From the NCBI RefSeq assembly GCF_010977555.1, contig NZ_CP048815.1, positions 1,418,501 to 1,482,500 on the forward strand: 64,000 bases of DNA, written 5' to 3'. The DNA comes from Caulobacter rhizosphaerae. GTDB lineage: Bacteria > Pseudomonadota > Alphaproteobacteria > Caulobacterales > Caulobacteraceae. Numbering within the stretch: the stretch's first letter is position 1; each line of letters opens with the position of its first letter. Both the position numbers and the translations under genes were made by a program. The notes beneath the pieces were generated by a model. That model did not search any database, was not told where the DNA came from, and saw only the letters and a list, made by a program, of their open reading frames with translations. Below are positions 24,106 through 32,349 of the stretch, piece after piece.

Positions 24106-26352
24106 CTAGAACTTCACCGCCAGCGAGACGCTGTAGTTGCGGTCGGGCTGGGTGTAGGCGTCCTTGACGGTGGCGTTGTCGGCCAGGCCGCGCACATCGC
24201 TCCACCAGGCATAGGTCTGGCCGGTAAGATTGAACACGCCGCCGCGCAGGGTGACGCTGTCGGTGAGGTTCCAATAGGCGGTCAGGTCCAGAACCGTGAA
24301 GGCCTTGGGCATCCAGCAATAGTCCGAGCCGGTCTGGGTCTGGGGCGCGCCATTGACCAGGATGGTGGCGCTGCAACTGACGCCCGAGCGACCAGCGGAC
24401 TTCCGCGCTGCGTGCACGGCGTTCAGCGCCCCGCCGAACCGGCCGGCCGGGTCGCGGTAGGACAGACCCGCCACCAGCTTGACGGGGTCGACCGAAGCCA
24501 GCGGGACCTTCGCGCCGTTGTTCTCCGAATTGCCCCGGGCGTAGGAGGCCGCGCCCTGCAGGGTGAAGCCACCACCCAGTTCGGTGACGAATCGCGCCTC
24601 GGCGCCGGTGATCTCGGCCTTGGACTGGTTGACGTACTGGTAGACGGCCGGGTCGGCGGCGGTGAACGTCCCGCGCACCTGCACCTGCTCGATGAAGTCG
24701 TCGTACTGGCCGGTGAAGCCGGTGATGCTGGCGTTCCAGGTCGGGCGGTTCAGGCGCACGCCCAGCTCGAAGGTCTGGCTGGTCTCGGGTTTCAGGTCGG
24801 GGTTTGAGATCGACCTGTAGTTCGAGGCCAGGTTGGCGAAGCCGTTGTTGACCTGGGACGGCGAGGGCGCCTTGAAGCCGGCGGCGGCGTTGGCGAACAC
24901 CGTCACCAGGTCGGTGGCCTTCCACACCACGCCCAGCTTGGGCGAGACGTGGCTTTCGCTCTGGCTGGCCGGGACGTTGGCGGTGAACAGGGCGTCCGTC
25001 TTGGGTTCCAGCCTATAGTAGTCGAAGCGGACGGCTGGATAAAGGGTCACGGGACCCACGGCGATCTCGTCCTGCGCATAGGCCCCGGCCAGGGTGTAGT
25101 CGGTGGTCGGAAAGGCGCGGGTGGGGAAGGTCTCGCCGGCCGGCGGGACCGTGCCGTCGCGCACGCCCTCCTGGCGGGTCAGCGAGGCGTCGCCGCCCCA
25201 GACGAGCTTGTGCGTCAAGCCGCCGATCGCCGCCTGGCTGTGCAGCTCCAGCGCCGCGCCGAACACCCCGTTGTCGAAGGTGGCGTCGCGGGTGCGGTCG
25301 GCGGCGGTGTTACGGTCCTCGGCCGAATACTGCCGGGTGGTGCTGTCCTGATAGTAGAGCGTGGTCGTGGCCGATTGGACCAGGCCCTGGCCGTCGGTGA
25401 AGCGGTGGTCGAGGCTGACGCGGTCGCGCTTGACCTTGTCCCAGGCGGTCAGGCCCAGCACGCTGGTCGCAGCCAAGGGCGGCTTGGCGATGGCGCTCAG
25501 CACCGTCCAGTCGGTGTCGCGGTCCAGGTGGTCATAGGTCAGCCGGAAGCGGTTCTGGTCGTTCAGGGTGTAGACCACCCGCGCCAGGACGGCGTTGGAC
25601 CGGTTGTCCTCGGGATTGGCGGTGGTGCGGTCGGTGTTGGCCGAGTCGTTGGTCCCGGCGGTCTTCTGGCCCTGGCCGTCGCGGCGGGTATAGGCGACCA
25701 TGGCCTCCCAGGCCCCGGCCCGGCCCGCGGCGGTCAGGCTCTCGCTCCAGCTCTCGTCGGCCGAGGCGTAGCCGACGCGGCCGCGCAGGCCGAAGGCCTT
25801 GCCGGCCTTCAGCAGGTCGGACGGATCCTTGGTGAAGTAGCTGACCGAGCCGGCCAGGCCGTCGCTGCCATAGAGGGCCGAGGCGGGGCCGCGCACGATC
25901 TCGACCGACTTCAGGGTGTCGAGGTCGACATAGTCGCCGCGCCCCATGTTCTGGGCCCCGAAGGCGTAGCCGTCCGGCACGCGCACGCCGTCCACCAGGA
26001 TCAGGACGCGGTTGCCCTCCAGGCCGCGGATGTTGAAGCCGGCATTACCGTCGCGGCCGGTCGAGGCCCCGGCGGCGGTGAAGCGGGCGGGCGCGCTGCG
26101 CACCGACACGCCGGGCTCGAAGCGGACCAGGTCCTTGATGTCCTTGACCAGACCGTCCTCGATGTCCTGGCCGGAGATGACGCTGGCGGTCACCGGCGCA
26201 TCCTGCAGCTTGGTCTCCGAGCGGGTAGCGGTGACCATGACCTTGTCCAACTCCACCGCATCGGCCGCCGTTTCCGCCGCCAAGGCGCCCTGGGCGCAGA
26301 GCAGGGCGGTGGCCGACACGGCGGCGAAGCTGGCGAGCTTGAGGCGAGACAT
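24106..26352 (-). CDS. TonB-dependent heme/hemoglobin-type outer-membrane receptor
   Basis: A 748-residue outer-membrane beta-barrel. The start at 26352 gives the signal peptide MSRLKLASFAAVSATALLC with cleavage near ALAAE. The TonB box region reads 'DKVMVTATRSE', the plug has 'FNIRGLEGNRVLILVDGVRV' and 'VEIVRGPASALYGSDGLAG', and the barrel carries 'GFKAPSPSQV' followed by 'NPDLKPETSQTFE'. The last two correspond to the FRAP/NPNL landmarks of heme receptors. A Fur-like palindrome lies 93 bp upstream, consistent with iron control. The ligand may be heme or another chelate. Confidence 0.9.
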   Translation of the reverse strand: MSRLKLASFAAVSATALLCAQGALAAETAADAVELDKVMVTATRSETKLQDAPVTASVISGQDIEDGLVKDIKDLVRFEPGVSVRSAPARFTAAGASTGRDGNAGFNIRGLEGNRVLILVDGVRVPDGYAFGAQNMGRGDYVDLDTLKSVEIVRGPASALYGSDGLAGSVSYFTKDPSDLLKAGKAFGLRGRVGYASADESWSESLTAAGRAGAWEAMVAYTRRDGQGQKTAGTNDSANTDRTTANPEDNRSNAVLARVVYTLNDQNRFRLTYDHLDRDTDWTVLSAIAKPPLAATSVLGLTAWDKVKRDRVSLDHRFTDGQGLVQSATTTLYYQDSTTRQYSAEDRNTAADRTRDATFDNGVFGAALELHSQAAIGGLTHKLVWGGDASLTRQEGVRDGTVPPAGETFPTRAFPTTDYTLAGAYAQDEIAVGPVTLYPAVRFDYYRLEPKTDALFTANVPASQSESHVSPKLGVVWKATDLVTVFANAAAGFKAPSPSQVNNGFANLASNYRSISNPDLKPETSQTFELGVRLNRPTWNASITGFTGQYDDFIEQVQVRGTFTAADPAVYQYVNQSKAEITGAEARFVTELGGGFTLQGAASYARGNSENNGAKVPLASVDPVKLVAGLSYRDPAGRFGGALNAVHAARKSAGRSGVSCSATILVNGAPQTQTGSDYCWMPKAFTVLDLTAYWNLTDSVTLRGGVFNLTGQTYAWWSDVRGLADNATVKDAYTQPDRNYSVSLAVKF

Positions 26353-26444
26353 CGAGGACCCCCGGATCTGATACATGCGAACCATTCGCATCTGTTGGCG
26401 GAGGACCTACGAGGGGAGGCCCGCTTGGTCAAGCTAAATGCAAT

Positions 26445-26459
26445 TGATTCTCAGAATCA
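26445..26459. promoter_or_regulatory. Fur-box-like palindrome between divergent metal-uptake genes
   Basis: TGATTCTCAGAATCA is a perfect 7-1-7 inverted repeat, the architecture of a Fur box (TGATAATNATTATCA), with the outer TGAT/ATCA preserved. It is 93 bp from the start of the TonB receptor gene (minus) and 53 bp from that of the DUF4198 gene (plus). One site could repress both when iron is plentiful; binding is inferred. Confidence 0.7.
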
Positions 26460-26511
26460 TTCCTATTAGAGCCGAAGGCGACGCTTCCTTGGAATCCGGA
26501 GACTTTCAGCC

Positions 26512-27309
26512 ATGCGCCGCTCGCCCTCGTTCGCCGCCCTCCTGGCCGGGGTCGCCCTAAGCGGCGTCCTGGCCGGCGCGGCCCAGGCCCATTCGCCGTA
26601 CCTGCTGCCCAGCGCTTTCGACGTCACCGACCGCAAGCTGGTGACCGTGCAGGGCTCGTTCACCGAGAGCTTCTTCAGCCCCGAGGTGGCGATGAAGTCC
26701 GACGCCTGGGCGGTGGTCGGGCCGAACGGCGCGCGCATGCCGCTGACCGCCACCAACCTGCGCGAGCTGGCCCTGGTCGAAGTCGCGACCGAGCAGCCCG
26801 GCACCTATCGGATCACCACCGGCCAGCGCACCGGCCGCACCGCCAAGGCCGTGCTGGTCAAGGGCCAGTGGGAGTTCCTCGAGGATCCCGCCAAGGCGCC
26901 GGCCGGGACCACGCCGGTCGACATGCAGAGCCTGACCCTGGCCGACGTCTATGTGACCCGCGGCGCGCCGAGCACGGCGGCCCTGGCCCCGGTCGGCAAG
27001 GGCCTGGAATTCGTCGCCATCACCCATCCCAGCAGCATCTTCACCGGCCAGGACGCCAAGTTCACGGTGCTGTTCGACGGCAAGCCGGTGGCCGGGCAGG
27101 CGATCACACTGCACGCCGGCGACGACCGCTACGCCGACGCCAAGACCCCGCCGGTCACCCTGACCAGCGACGACCAGGGCCGGTTCACGGTCAAGGTCGC
27201 CCGATCGGGCGTCTACCAGATCCAGGCCCGTTATCGCGTCGCGCCAACCGCTACCGACGCCACTGGCCATTCCTACACCTACGCCCTGACCTTCGAATCC
27301 CTGCGCTGA
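26512..27309 (+). CDS. DUF4198 exported protein (metal-uptake associated)
   Basis: A 265-residue protein with a Sec signal peptide (MRRSPSFAALLAGVALSGVL, cleavage after AQA, leaving a mature N-terminus HSPYLLP). The mature start with His, the 'SFTESFFSPEV' block and the C-terminal 'GKPVAGQAITLHAGDDRY' beta-sandwich segment match DUF4198, a family often found beside TonB receptors and thought to help periplasmic metal handling. The gene is divergent from the heme-type receptor across a Fur-like site and followed 14 bp later by an EF-hand gene, forming a likely two-gene operon. Confidence 0.85.
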   Translation: MRRSPSFAALLAGVALSGVLAGAAQAHSPYLLPSAFDVTDRKLVTVQGSFTESFFSPEVAMKSDAWAVVGPNGARMPLTATNLRELALVEVATEQPGTYRITTGQRTGRTAKAVLVKGQWEFLEDPAKAPAGTTPVDMQSLTLADVYVTRGAPSTAALAPVGKGLEFVAITHPSSIFTGQDAKFTVLFDGKPVAGQAITLHAGDDRYADAKTPPVTLTSDDQGRFTVKVARSGVYQIQARYRVAPTATDATGHSYTYALTFESLR

Positions 27310-27323
27310 GAAAGACCTGTCCG

Positions 27324-27785
27324 ATGACCCGCAAGATCGCCCTCCTGGCCGCCGCCGCGTTCTGCATGGCCGCCCCCGCCTTCGCCGCCTCGCACGCCCG
27401 CGACACCTTCATCAAGGAGCAGGACCTCAACGGCGACGGCTCGGTCAGCAAGGACGAGTTCAAGGCCGGCCGTGACAAGCAGTTCGCCGGCATCGACGCC
27501 AATCACGACGGCGCCCTGTCGCACGACGAATATGTCGGCGAGTTCACCGCCCGCCTGACCAAGCGCCTGGCCGCCTCGACCGACACCGCCGAGAAGAAGG
27601 AAGAGGAGCGCGTGCGCCAGCTGCGCCAGGCCGAGGTGCGCTTCGGGGTGCTGGACACCGACAAGAGCGGCGGAATCACTCCGGCCGAGTTCGACTATTC
27701 CGGCTGGCGGATGTTCGTCACCCACGACACCAACAAGGACGGCGCGGTCTCGGCGGCCGATCCGGTGGCCGAGGACACGAACTGA
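27324..27785 (+). CDS. Periplasmic EF-hand protein
   Basis: A 153-residue protein with signal peptide MTRKIALLAAAAFCMAAPAF. Four EF-hand loops are visible at about residues 34-45 (DLNGDGSVSKDE), 58-69 (DANHDGALSHDE), 111-122 (DTDKSGGITPAE) and 135-146 (DTNKDGAVSAAD). The fourth lacks the usual position-12 Glu and may be weak. A Lys/Glu-rich helix at about 88-103 separates the pairs. It is cotranscribed with the DUF4198 gene, so it may buffer or sense divalent cations in the periplasm; this is inferred. Confidence 0.9.
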   Translation: MTRKIALLAAAAFCMAAPAFAASHARDTFIKEQDLNGDGSVSKDEFKAGRDKQFAGIDANHDGALSHDEYVGEFTARLTKRLAASTDTAEKKEEERVRQLRQAEVRFGVLDTDKSGGITPAEFDYSGWRMFVTHDTNKDGAVSAADPVAEDTN

Positions 27786-27799
27786 TCGAGATCTAGGGC

Positions 27800-27827
27800 T
27801 GGGGACAGGCGCATGCGCCTGTCCCCA
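27800..27827. terminator. GGGGACA palindrome (copy 1), 3' of the EF-hand gene
   Basis: A perfect 28-bp palindrome with arms TGGGGACAGGCGCA lies 15 bp after the EF-hand gene. The same GGGGACA/TGTCCCC arms recur at 34701, 40781 and 44548, always just past a gene's 3' end. It can act as a bidirectional hairpin terminator or as a REP-type element. There is no T-run. Confidence 0.65.
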
Positions 27828-27833
27828 ATCAAT

Positions 27834-27894
27834 GGCAACTGAAAGGTTGCTCTTCTTCCCGATTAGAGTCACAAATGCGCAACCAGGAGGTTGC
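27834..27894 (+). promoter_or_regulatory. Paired GCAAC/GTTGC inverted repeats, the second enclosing the Shine-Dalgarno sequence
   Basis: Repeat 1 is GCAAC-N6-GTTGC at 27835-27850. Repeat 2 is GCAACC-AGGA-GGTTGC at 27879-27894 and contains the AGGAGG ribosome binding site (27885-27890) of the SRPBCC gene. Two similar inverted repeats about 44 bp apart in front of an operon encoding an ArsR-type repressor suggest autoregulatory operators. The second could also form an RNA hairpin hiding the Shine-Dalgarno sequence. Confidence 0.55.
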
Positions 27895-27898
27895 CATC

Positions 27899-28345
27899 AT
27901 GTCCGATCGTATCGAGAAGACCATCGACCTGAACGCGCCGATCGAGCGCGTCTGGCGCGCCGTCAGCGACCACAAGGAATTCGGAGCCTGGTTCAAGGTC
28001 GATCTGGAAGCGCCGTTCGCCGTCGGCCAGGAGGCCCGCGGCCAGATCACCCATCCGGGCTATGAGCATGTGACCTGGAAGGCCAAGGTGACGGCCATCG
28101 AACCGCCGCGGCGCCTGGCCTTCACCTGGCATCCGTACGGCGTCGATCCCGACGTCGACTACGACCAGGAGGAGCCCACCCTGGTCGAGTTCCTGCTGGC
28201 GCCCAACGGGGCCGGCACGCGGCTGACGGTCGTCGAGTCCGGCTTCGACAAGGTGCCCGCCCGTCGCCGCGAGGAAGCCTTCCGGATGAACGACGGCGGC
28301 TGGACGCAGCAGGTCCAGAACATCAAGGCCCATGTTGAATCCTAG
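27899..28345 (+). CDS. SRPBCC/AHSA1-like protein
   Basis: A 148-residue protein of the START-like SRPBCC fold, starting MSDRIEKTIDLNAPIERVWR, with 'WFKVDLEAPFAVGQEARGQI' and the C-terminal 'GWTQQVQNIKAHV' helix. The family binds hydrophobic ligands. The ATG at 27899 is preceded by AGGAGG at an ideal distance; an upstream ATG at 27875 lacks this. Its end overlaps the downstream ArsR gene by 14 bp. SRPBCC-ArsR pairs are common, with the ArsR partner usually repressing the operon. The ligand is unknown. Confidence 0.9.
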   Translation: MSDRIEKTIDLNAPIERVWRAVSDHKEFGAWFKVDLEAPFAVGQEARGQITHPGYEHVTWKAKVTAIEPPRRLAFTWHPYGVDPDVDYDQEEPTLVEFLLAPNGAGTRLTVVESGFDKVPARRREEAFRMNDGGWTQQVQNIKAHVES

Positions 28346-28658
28346 CGCTGCGGACCCCGCGCCGATCTTCGCCGCCCTGGGCGACCGCACTCGTCTGGCG
28401 CTGCTGGACAAGCTGGGCGACGGCCAGGCCCGCTCGATCGCCGCCTTGTCCATCGACACCGCCCTGACCCGCCAGGCGATCACCAAGCACCTGCACGTGC
28501 TGCAGGACGCCGGCCTGGTGGCCAGCCTCCGGGTCGGCCGCGAGAGCCGCTTCGCCGCGCGGCGGGAGGCGCTGGACGAGGCCCGCGCCTATCTCGACGG
28601 CGTGTCTCGCCAGTGGGACGACACGCTGGCGCGGCTCAAGGCCTTTGTCGAAGAGTAG
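28332..28658 (+). CDS. ArsR-family transcriptional repressor
   Basis: A 108-residue winged-helix protein with 'IFAALGDRTRLALLDKLGDG' and the recognition region 'LTRQAITKHLHVLQDAGLVA'. It lacks the CxC metal-binding motif of ArsR/SmtB, so it is more like the SdpR-type subgroup paired with SRPBCC proteins. Translation is coupled to the SRPBCC gene by a 14-bp overlap. Probable operators are the inverted repeats at 27835-27850 and 27879-27894. Confidence 0.92.
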   Translation: MLNPSAADPAPIFAALGDRTRLALLDKLGDGQARSIAALSIDTALTRQAITKHLHVLQDAGLVASLRVGRESRFAARREALDEARAYLDGVSRQWDDTLARLKAFVEE

Positions 28659-29645
28659 CTACATCGCGTCGTGCGAGACCAGCAGCAGGATCGACAGGTC
28701 CTTCTCAGGCCGCCAGTTGGTGCGGCGCATTTCGAACTGGGTGGGGCTGATCTTCTTCACGCCCGAGCCGCAGAAGCTGACCAGGTTCTTGGGTGAGCCC
28801 TTGTCGACCACCAGGCGGAAGTCGCCGATCGGCTTCTTCCAGTTGCCGCCGGTGACCAGGACGTAGTCGATCCAGCGGTCGACCCACGGCGCGTTGCCGT
28901 CCTTGTCAGCCTTGGCGGCGCGGATAACGGTGTCGGTCAGGGCCTTGTCGACGCAGTACTTGTCCTTGATCTCGTTGGCGTATTCGGTGCCGACGCTGGT
29001 GGCCACGGTGGCGCCGACTGACGGCCGGTAGGCGTGCTCGACGACGATCGGTCGCCCGGCCGGGAAGGTCTGCAGCCAGTGGTAGGTGGTCTTCAGCACC
29101 CAGACACCGCCCTGGTCGGGGTCATAGAGGCCCAGCCGGACGGCCTCGTCGCGCTTGGCCTGGGGCAGGGCGCGCAGGGCCTCGTCGACGCCGTCCAGGT
29201 GGACCGCCAGCGGGATGTGGTTGGCGACCAGCCAGGCGGTGCGGTCGACGCCGTCCGTGGCGATGGCCTTCTGCTCGACCTCGGCCCTTACGAGCTTGCC
29301 GTCGACCTTGGTCGAGAAGCCCAGGACGTTGGCGGGGGCGTCCTGGATCGGGATCGACACGTCGCTCTGGAAGAAGTCCGGCCCGCCGATGTCGGGCATC
29401 GGGAAGGCTACGCGGACGGTGACGTCCTTGCCGCTGGTGTTGGCGAACACGTAGCGCACGCGCACGGCCTGCTCGGAGATGTAGAGGTCCTCCGAGCGCA
29501 TCTCGATGCTGTCGCTCTTGGTCAGGACCAGGCCGCCCGCCGCCAACTCGGCCGAGGTGTCGTTAGCCCGGGCGGGGGCAGCCGTCAGGACGGCGAGGGC
29601 GGCGAGCAGGGCGGGAAAGCAGCGCTGGATCATGCGCCGAGCCAT
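28659..29645 (-). CDS. DUF4424 exported protein
   Basis: A 328-residue secreted protein (signal peptide MARRMIQRCFPALLAALAVL, cleavage near ARA/ND). The mature part begins NDTSAELAAGGLVLTKSDSI and continues 'MRSEDLYISEQAVRVRYVF', the signature of DUF4424, with a Cys pair in the C-terminal third ('DKYCVDK', 'LVSFCGSG') that could form a disulfide. The domain is beta-rich and of unknown function. Its stop abuts the convergent ArsR stop. Confidence 0.8.
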   Translation of the reverse strand: MARRMIQRCFPALLAALAVLTAAPARANDTSAELAAGGLVLTKSDSIEMRSEDLYISEQAVRVRYVFANTSGKDVTVRVAFPMPDIGGPDFFQSDVSIPIQDAPANVLGFSTKVDGKLVRAEVEQKAIATDGVDRTAWLVANHIPLAVHLDGVDEALRALPQAKRDEAVRLGLYDPDQGGVWVLKTTYHWLQTFPAGRPIVVEHAYRPSVGATVATSVGTEYANEIKDKYCVDKALTDTVIRAAKADKDGNAPWVDRWIDYVLVTGGNWKKPIGDFRLVVDKGSPKNLVSFCGSGVKKISPTQFEMRRTNWRPEKDLSILLLVSHDAM

Positions 29646-29714
29646 AGCATCGGCTCAGGGCTTGGCGACAGCCTTGGTGACTGCTGGAGCCGTTCGTCCG
29701 TGAAGGCCATGCGT

Positions 29715-29809
29715 GGTCCTCGTCCTTCGACGAACTCGGGATGAGGACCATTGTGCGGGCCGTGGCGCGGTGGAAACCTGATCCTGAGCTTGTCGAAGGA
29801 TGAGGTTTC
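29715..29809. repeat. Composite REP/BIME-like element, copy A
   Basis: Two palindromic halves separated by about 23 bp: one at 29715-29749 flanked by GGTCCTC/GAGGACC arms, the other at 29773-29809 flanked by GAAACCT/AGGTTTC arms. Both share a core of the type CCTGAGCTTGTCGAAGGA or its complement. The same two-part design occurs at 51445-51540 with the halves swapped. It lies between the divergent DUF4424 and Rnk 3'/5' regions and contains no gene. Confidence 0.8.
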
Positions 29810-29840
29810 GCGCCCAAGGGGCTGGATGTCGGTCCTGCGC

Positions 29841-30245
29841 CTAGTCCTGGACAGCCAGCACGCGGACGCCGCGCGCGCGGCCTTCGGGGTCGGTCCAGTG
29901 GAAGGCCTCGCCGGCGGTCAGGCCGATCAGGGCCGCGCCCACCGGGCTGAGCACCGAGATGCGGCCTTCGTCGATGCTGGCGTCGCGGGGGAGGCTGACA
30001 TGGACGATGCGGGTCTGGTCGTTGGACAGGTCCTGGAACGCGACGCGCGAGCCGATGCGCACGAAGGGGCGAGGGGCTTCGCCGGGCTCGACGATCACGG
30101 CGCGGGCCATTTCGCGGGCCAGGACGCGGCCGCCGGGCGCGCGGCCCGCCGCGGCGTCGGCCAGGTTGGAAAGGATCTCGAAGTCGGCCTCGGTCACATA
30201 GACCGCGGGCAGGGCTTGGGTGGATTGGGTTTGGGTGGAAAACAT
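29841..30245 (-). CDS. rnk: Rnk-like nucleoside diphosphate kinase regulator (GreA/GreB C-terminal domain)
   Basis: A 134-residue protein: an N-terminal helical part ('VYVTEADFEILSNLADAA') and a C-terminal FKBP-like domain ('GSRVAFQDLSNDQTRIVHVS', 'ISVLSPVGAALIGLTAGEAF'), as in GreA/GreB and Rnk. The N-terminal coiled coil is too short for transcript cleavage, so it is Rnk-like and probably binds RNA polymerase near the secondary channel. The 95-codon frame opposite its upstream gap has no support. Confidence 0.85.
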   Translation of the reverse strand: MFSTQTQSTQALPAVYVTEADFEILSNLADAAAGRAPGGRVLAREMARAVIVEPGEAPRPFVRIGSRVAFQDLSNDQTRIVHVSLPRDASIDEGRISVLSPVGAALIGLTAGEAFHWTDPEGRARGVRVLAVQD

Positions 30246-30609
30246 GGTCGTAGAGTCTTTCTGGATGTGTCTTGAGCCCTGGCCGGCGCTTTCTGAGCGC
30301 GGGACCCTGTGTGGGCTCGGCGAACGCGCGCCGTGGGGCGCAGGCGTTTCATGAAGACCGTGAGCTTCGGGGAATGAAGCCGCGTTCCCTGGTCAGGATT
30401 GTGCGTGGCCTAGAGCGACGCTGGCCGTCTCTTACGGCCGATCCGGAAAGGGCATGGCGGGGATTTTCCGTCTGGCTCCAAGCGTCTGGCGCTGAGCGCG
30501 AGCCTGGAGACTGGAAGCCTGTGGTCAGGCGTCCGGCGCGATCGGATCGCGCTCGGTGAGCGTCAGATAGGGACGCGGGGCCCTGATGTCAAATTTGGGG
30601 AGAGGGCGG
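30246..30609. other. Gene-free interval between rnk and tRNA-Ser
   Basis: I see no supported gene in these 364 bases. The one long frame (30272-30559, plus) codes an Arg/Pro/Ala-rich peptide without family resemblance or Shine-Dalgarno sequence. The left part presumably carries the rnk promoter; the right part lies downstream of the minus-strand tRNA. Confidence 0.5.
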
Positions 30610-30699
30610 TGGCGGTGAGAGAGGGATTCGAACCCTCGATAGAGTTTCCCCTATACACGCGTTCCAGGCGTGCGCCTTCAACCACTCGGCCACCTCACC
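30610..30699 (-). tRNA. tRNA-Ser (anticodon GGA)
   Basis: Read on the minus strand the gene begins GGTGAGGTGGCCGAGTGG and ends in encoded CCA. The acceptor arm pairs GGTGAGG with TCTCACC. The anticodon loop CTGGAAC gives GGA, which reads UCC/UCU. The long variable arm typical of class II tRNA-Ser and a GTTCGAATC T-loop are present. The length of 90 nt including CCA is normal. Confidence 0.97.
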
Positions 30700-30852
30700 A
30701 TGCGCACCAGATGCGGAAGGCGGTTGAGGCCCCCGACGCAGGAAGGGGCGCAATATACTCAGGACGATTGCGGGGGCAAGCGGCCATGCGAGGTGAAACG
30801 CGATCGCGAACGCCTTAGGATCGAGACTTCCGTTTCGATCCCGGGATTCGCC

Positions 30853-31506
30853 ATGGTCTCCGCGCCCAAGATCCTCGACATGCCGACCGTCGACACCGCC
30901 CTGCCGGGACGGGCGGCGGCGATCCCGACCGCCCGAACCCACTTCGTCAACGGCCATGCGCTGAAGGGACCTTATCCCGACGGCATGGAGATCGCGGTGC
31001 TGGCCATGGGCTGCTTCTGGGGCGTGGAGCAGGTGTTCTGGAAGATCCCGGGCGTGCATGTGACCGCCGTCGGCTATGCGGCCGGGGTCACCCCGAATCC
31101 GACCTATGAGGAGGTCTGCACCGGCCGCACGGGTCATACCGAGGTGGTGCAGGTCGTGTTCGACCCGCGCGTCGTTACCTACGAGACCCTGCTCAAGACC
31201 TTCTGGGAGAATCACGACCCGACCCAGGGGATGCGCCAGGGCGGCGATATCGGCATGCAGTACCGCTCGGGAATCTATGTGACCTCCGACGCCCAGGCCG
31301 CCGCGGCGGTGGCAAGCAAGGAGGCCTACCAGCAGGCCCTGAACGCCCAGGGGCTGGGAACCATCACCACCGAGATCGGTGCGGCCGGACCGTTCTACTT
31401 CGCCGAGGACTATCACCAGCAGTACCTGGCCAAGAACCCCGAGGGCTATTGCGGCGTCGGTGGTACGGGCGCGGTGTGTCCGATCGGAATCGGGCTCGAG
31501 GCTTAG
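30853..31506 (+). CDS. msrA: Peptide methionine (S)-S-oxide reductase
   Basis: A 217-residue cytoplasmic repair enzyme that reduces methionine-S-sulfoxide. The catalytic motif GCFWG is at about residues 56-60, followed by the '[20 protein letters not shown]' and '[18 protein letters not shown]' blocks, and the C-terminal segment '[15 protein letters not shown]' contains the resolving Cys residues. The length is that of full-size MsrA with the N-terminal extension (E. coli 212). The ATG at 30853 is the only suitable start after the tRNA. Confidence 0.97.
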   Translation: MVSAPKILDMPTVDTALPGRAAAIPTARTHFVNGHALKGPYPDGMEIAVLAMGCFWGVEQVFWKIPGVHVTAVGYAAGVTPNPTYEEVCTGRTGHTEVVQVVFDPRVVTYETLLKTFWENHDPTQGMRQGGDIGMQYRSGIYVTSDAQAAAAVASKEAYQQALNAQGLGTITTEIGAAGPFYFAEDYHQQYLAKNPEGYCGVGGTGAVCPIGIGLEA

Positions 31507-31519
31507 GGGCGGAGCGCAC

Positions 31520-31996
31520 GTGTCTCTCGAACTGTTCATCGACAAGTGGACGATCGGCGACCATCCGCCGACGAAGGTCCAGCACGCCGATCTCGACGCG
31601 GTGGAAGCCCGGCTCGACTTCGTGTTTCCGCAGGATTATCGCGCGGCGATTTTGGCTCATGGTCTGCCTTGGATGACCATCGCCCTGCTGCACAGCATCG
31701 TCGAGACCGAGGCGGATATATCCGACGTCAGCGATTTCTTTGAGCCGGACCTCATTGTCGAGCAGACCCAAGCTTGGCGCGAAGGCGGCCTGCCTGGTCA
31801 CCTCGTCGCGTTCGCCGACGATTGCTCGGGCAATCTCTTCTGTTTCGACGTCAGGGACGGGCGCGCCGGCCGGCCGGGCCGGGCGCCGATCTGGTTCTGG
31901 AACCACGATGACGGTGACCTGCGCGTCGTGGCCGACAGTTTCTCGGTCTGGATCGAGCGGTTCTGCGGCGTCGACTATATCGAATGGCAAGCATGA
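31520..31996 (+). CDS. SMI1/KNR4-like protein
   Basis: A 158-residue protein starting at GTG 31520 (VSLELFIDKWTIGDHPP), 13 bp after msrA, with GGCGGAG upstream. 'VEARLDFVFPQDYRAAILAH' is the SMI1/KNR4 entry helix, then 'VAFADDCSGNLFCFDVRDG' and 'IWFWNHDDGDLRVVADSFS' are the family's beta-strands. SMI1/KNR4 proteins often serve as immunity or regulatory partners; no toxin gene is adjacent. The 3' end overlaps the next gene. Confidence 0.85.
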   Translation: MSLELFIDKWTIGDHPPTKVQHADLDAVEARLDFVFPQDYRAAILAHGLPWMTIALLHSIVETEADISDVSDFFEPDLIVEQTQAWREGGLPGHLVAFADDCSGNLFCFDVRDGRAGRPGRAPIWFWNHDDGDLRVVADSFSVWIERFCGVDYIEWQA

Positions 31997-32340
31997 CCCC
32001 CAAGGCTTTCGACGCCGCAGCCATGGCCCTGCCGGGCGCGACCATGACCATCCAGTGGGGCGACGACCAGGTCTACAAGGTGGGCGGCAAGATGTTCGCC
32101 GTGCTGGGCGGGGCGGTCGGGCGCAACGGCTTTTCGCTGAAGGCCTCGGACGTGGCGTTCGAAGTGCTGAGCGAGATGGGCCGCGCCACGCCTGCGCCCT
32201 ATCTGGCCCGCGCCAAATGGCTGCACTTCGCCGACCTGGCCGCCCAGGACGCCGACGAGGTCACCGACTGGCTGAAGACGGCGCACGGCCTGATCGCCGC
32301 CAAGCTGACCCGAAAAGTGAAGGCGGAGTTGGGGCTGTAG
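31984..32340 (+). CDS. MmcQ/YjbR-family protein
   Basis: A 118-residue protein with 'AMALPGATMTIQWGDDQVYK' and 'MFAVLGG', 'PYLARAKWLHF' and 'LIAAKLTRKVKAELG', the pattern of the YjbR/CyaY-like MmcQ family. It overlaps the SMI1/KNR4 gene by 13 bp. The start is ATG 31984, or ATG 31993 (MTPK), which cannot be separated. The family is described as DNA-binding-like; its role is unclear. Confidence 0.9.
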   Translation: MASMTPKAFDAAAMALPGATMTIQWGDDQVYKVGGKMFAVLGGAVGRNGFSLKASDVAFEVLSEMGRATPAPYLARAKWLHFADLAAQDADEVTDWLKTAHGLIAAKLTRKVKAELGL

Positions 32341-32349
32341 GCTTCCGGC

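Noticed and set aside
30272..30559. 95-codon plus-strand frame between rnk and tRNA-Ser
   Set aside because: No Shine-Dalgarno sequence, no family resemblance, and a composition typical of out-of-frame GC-rich DNA.
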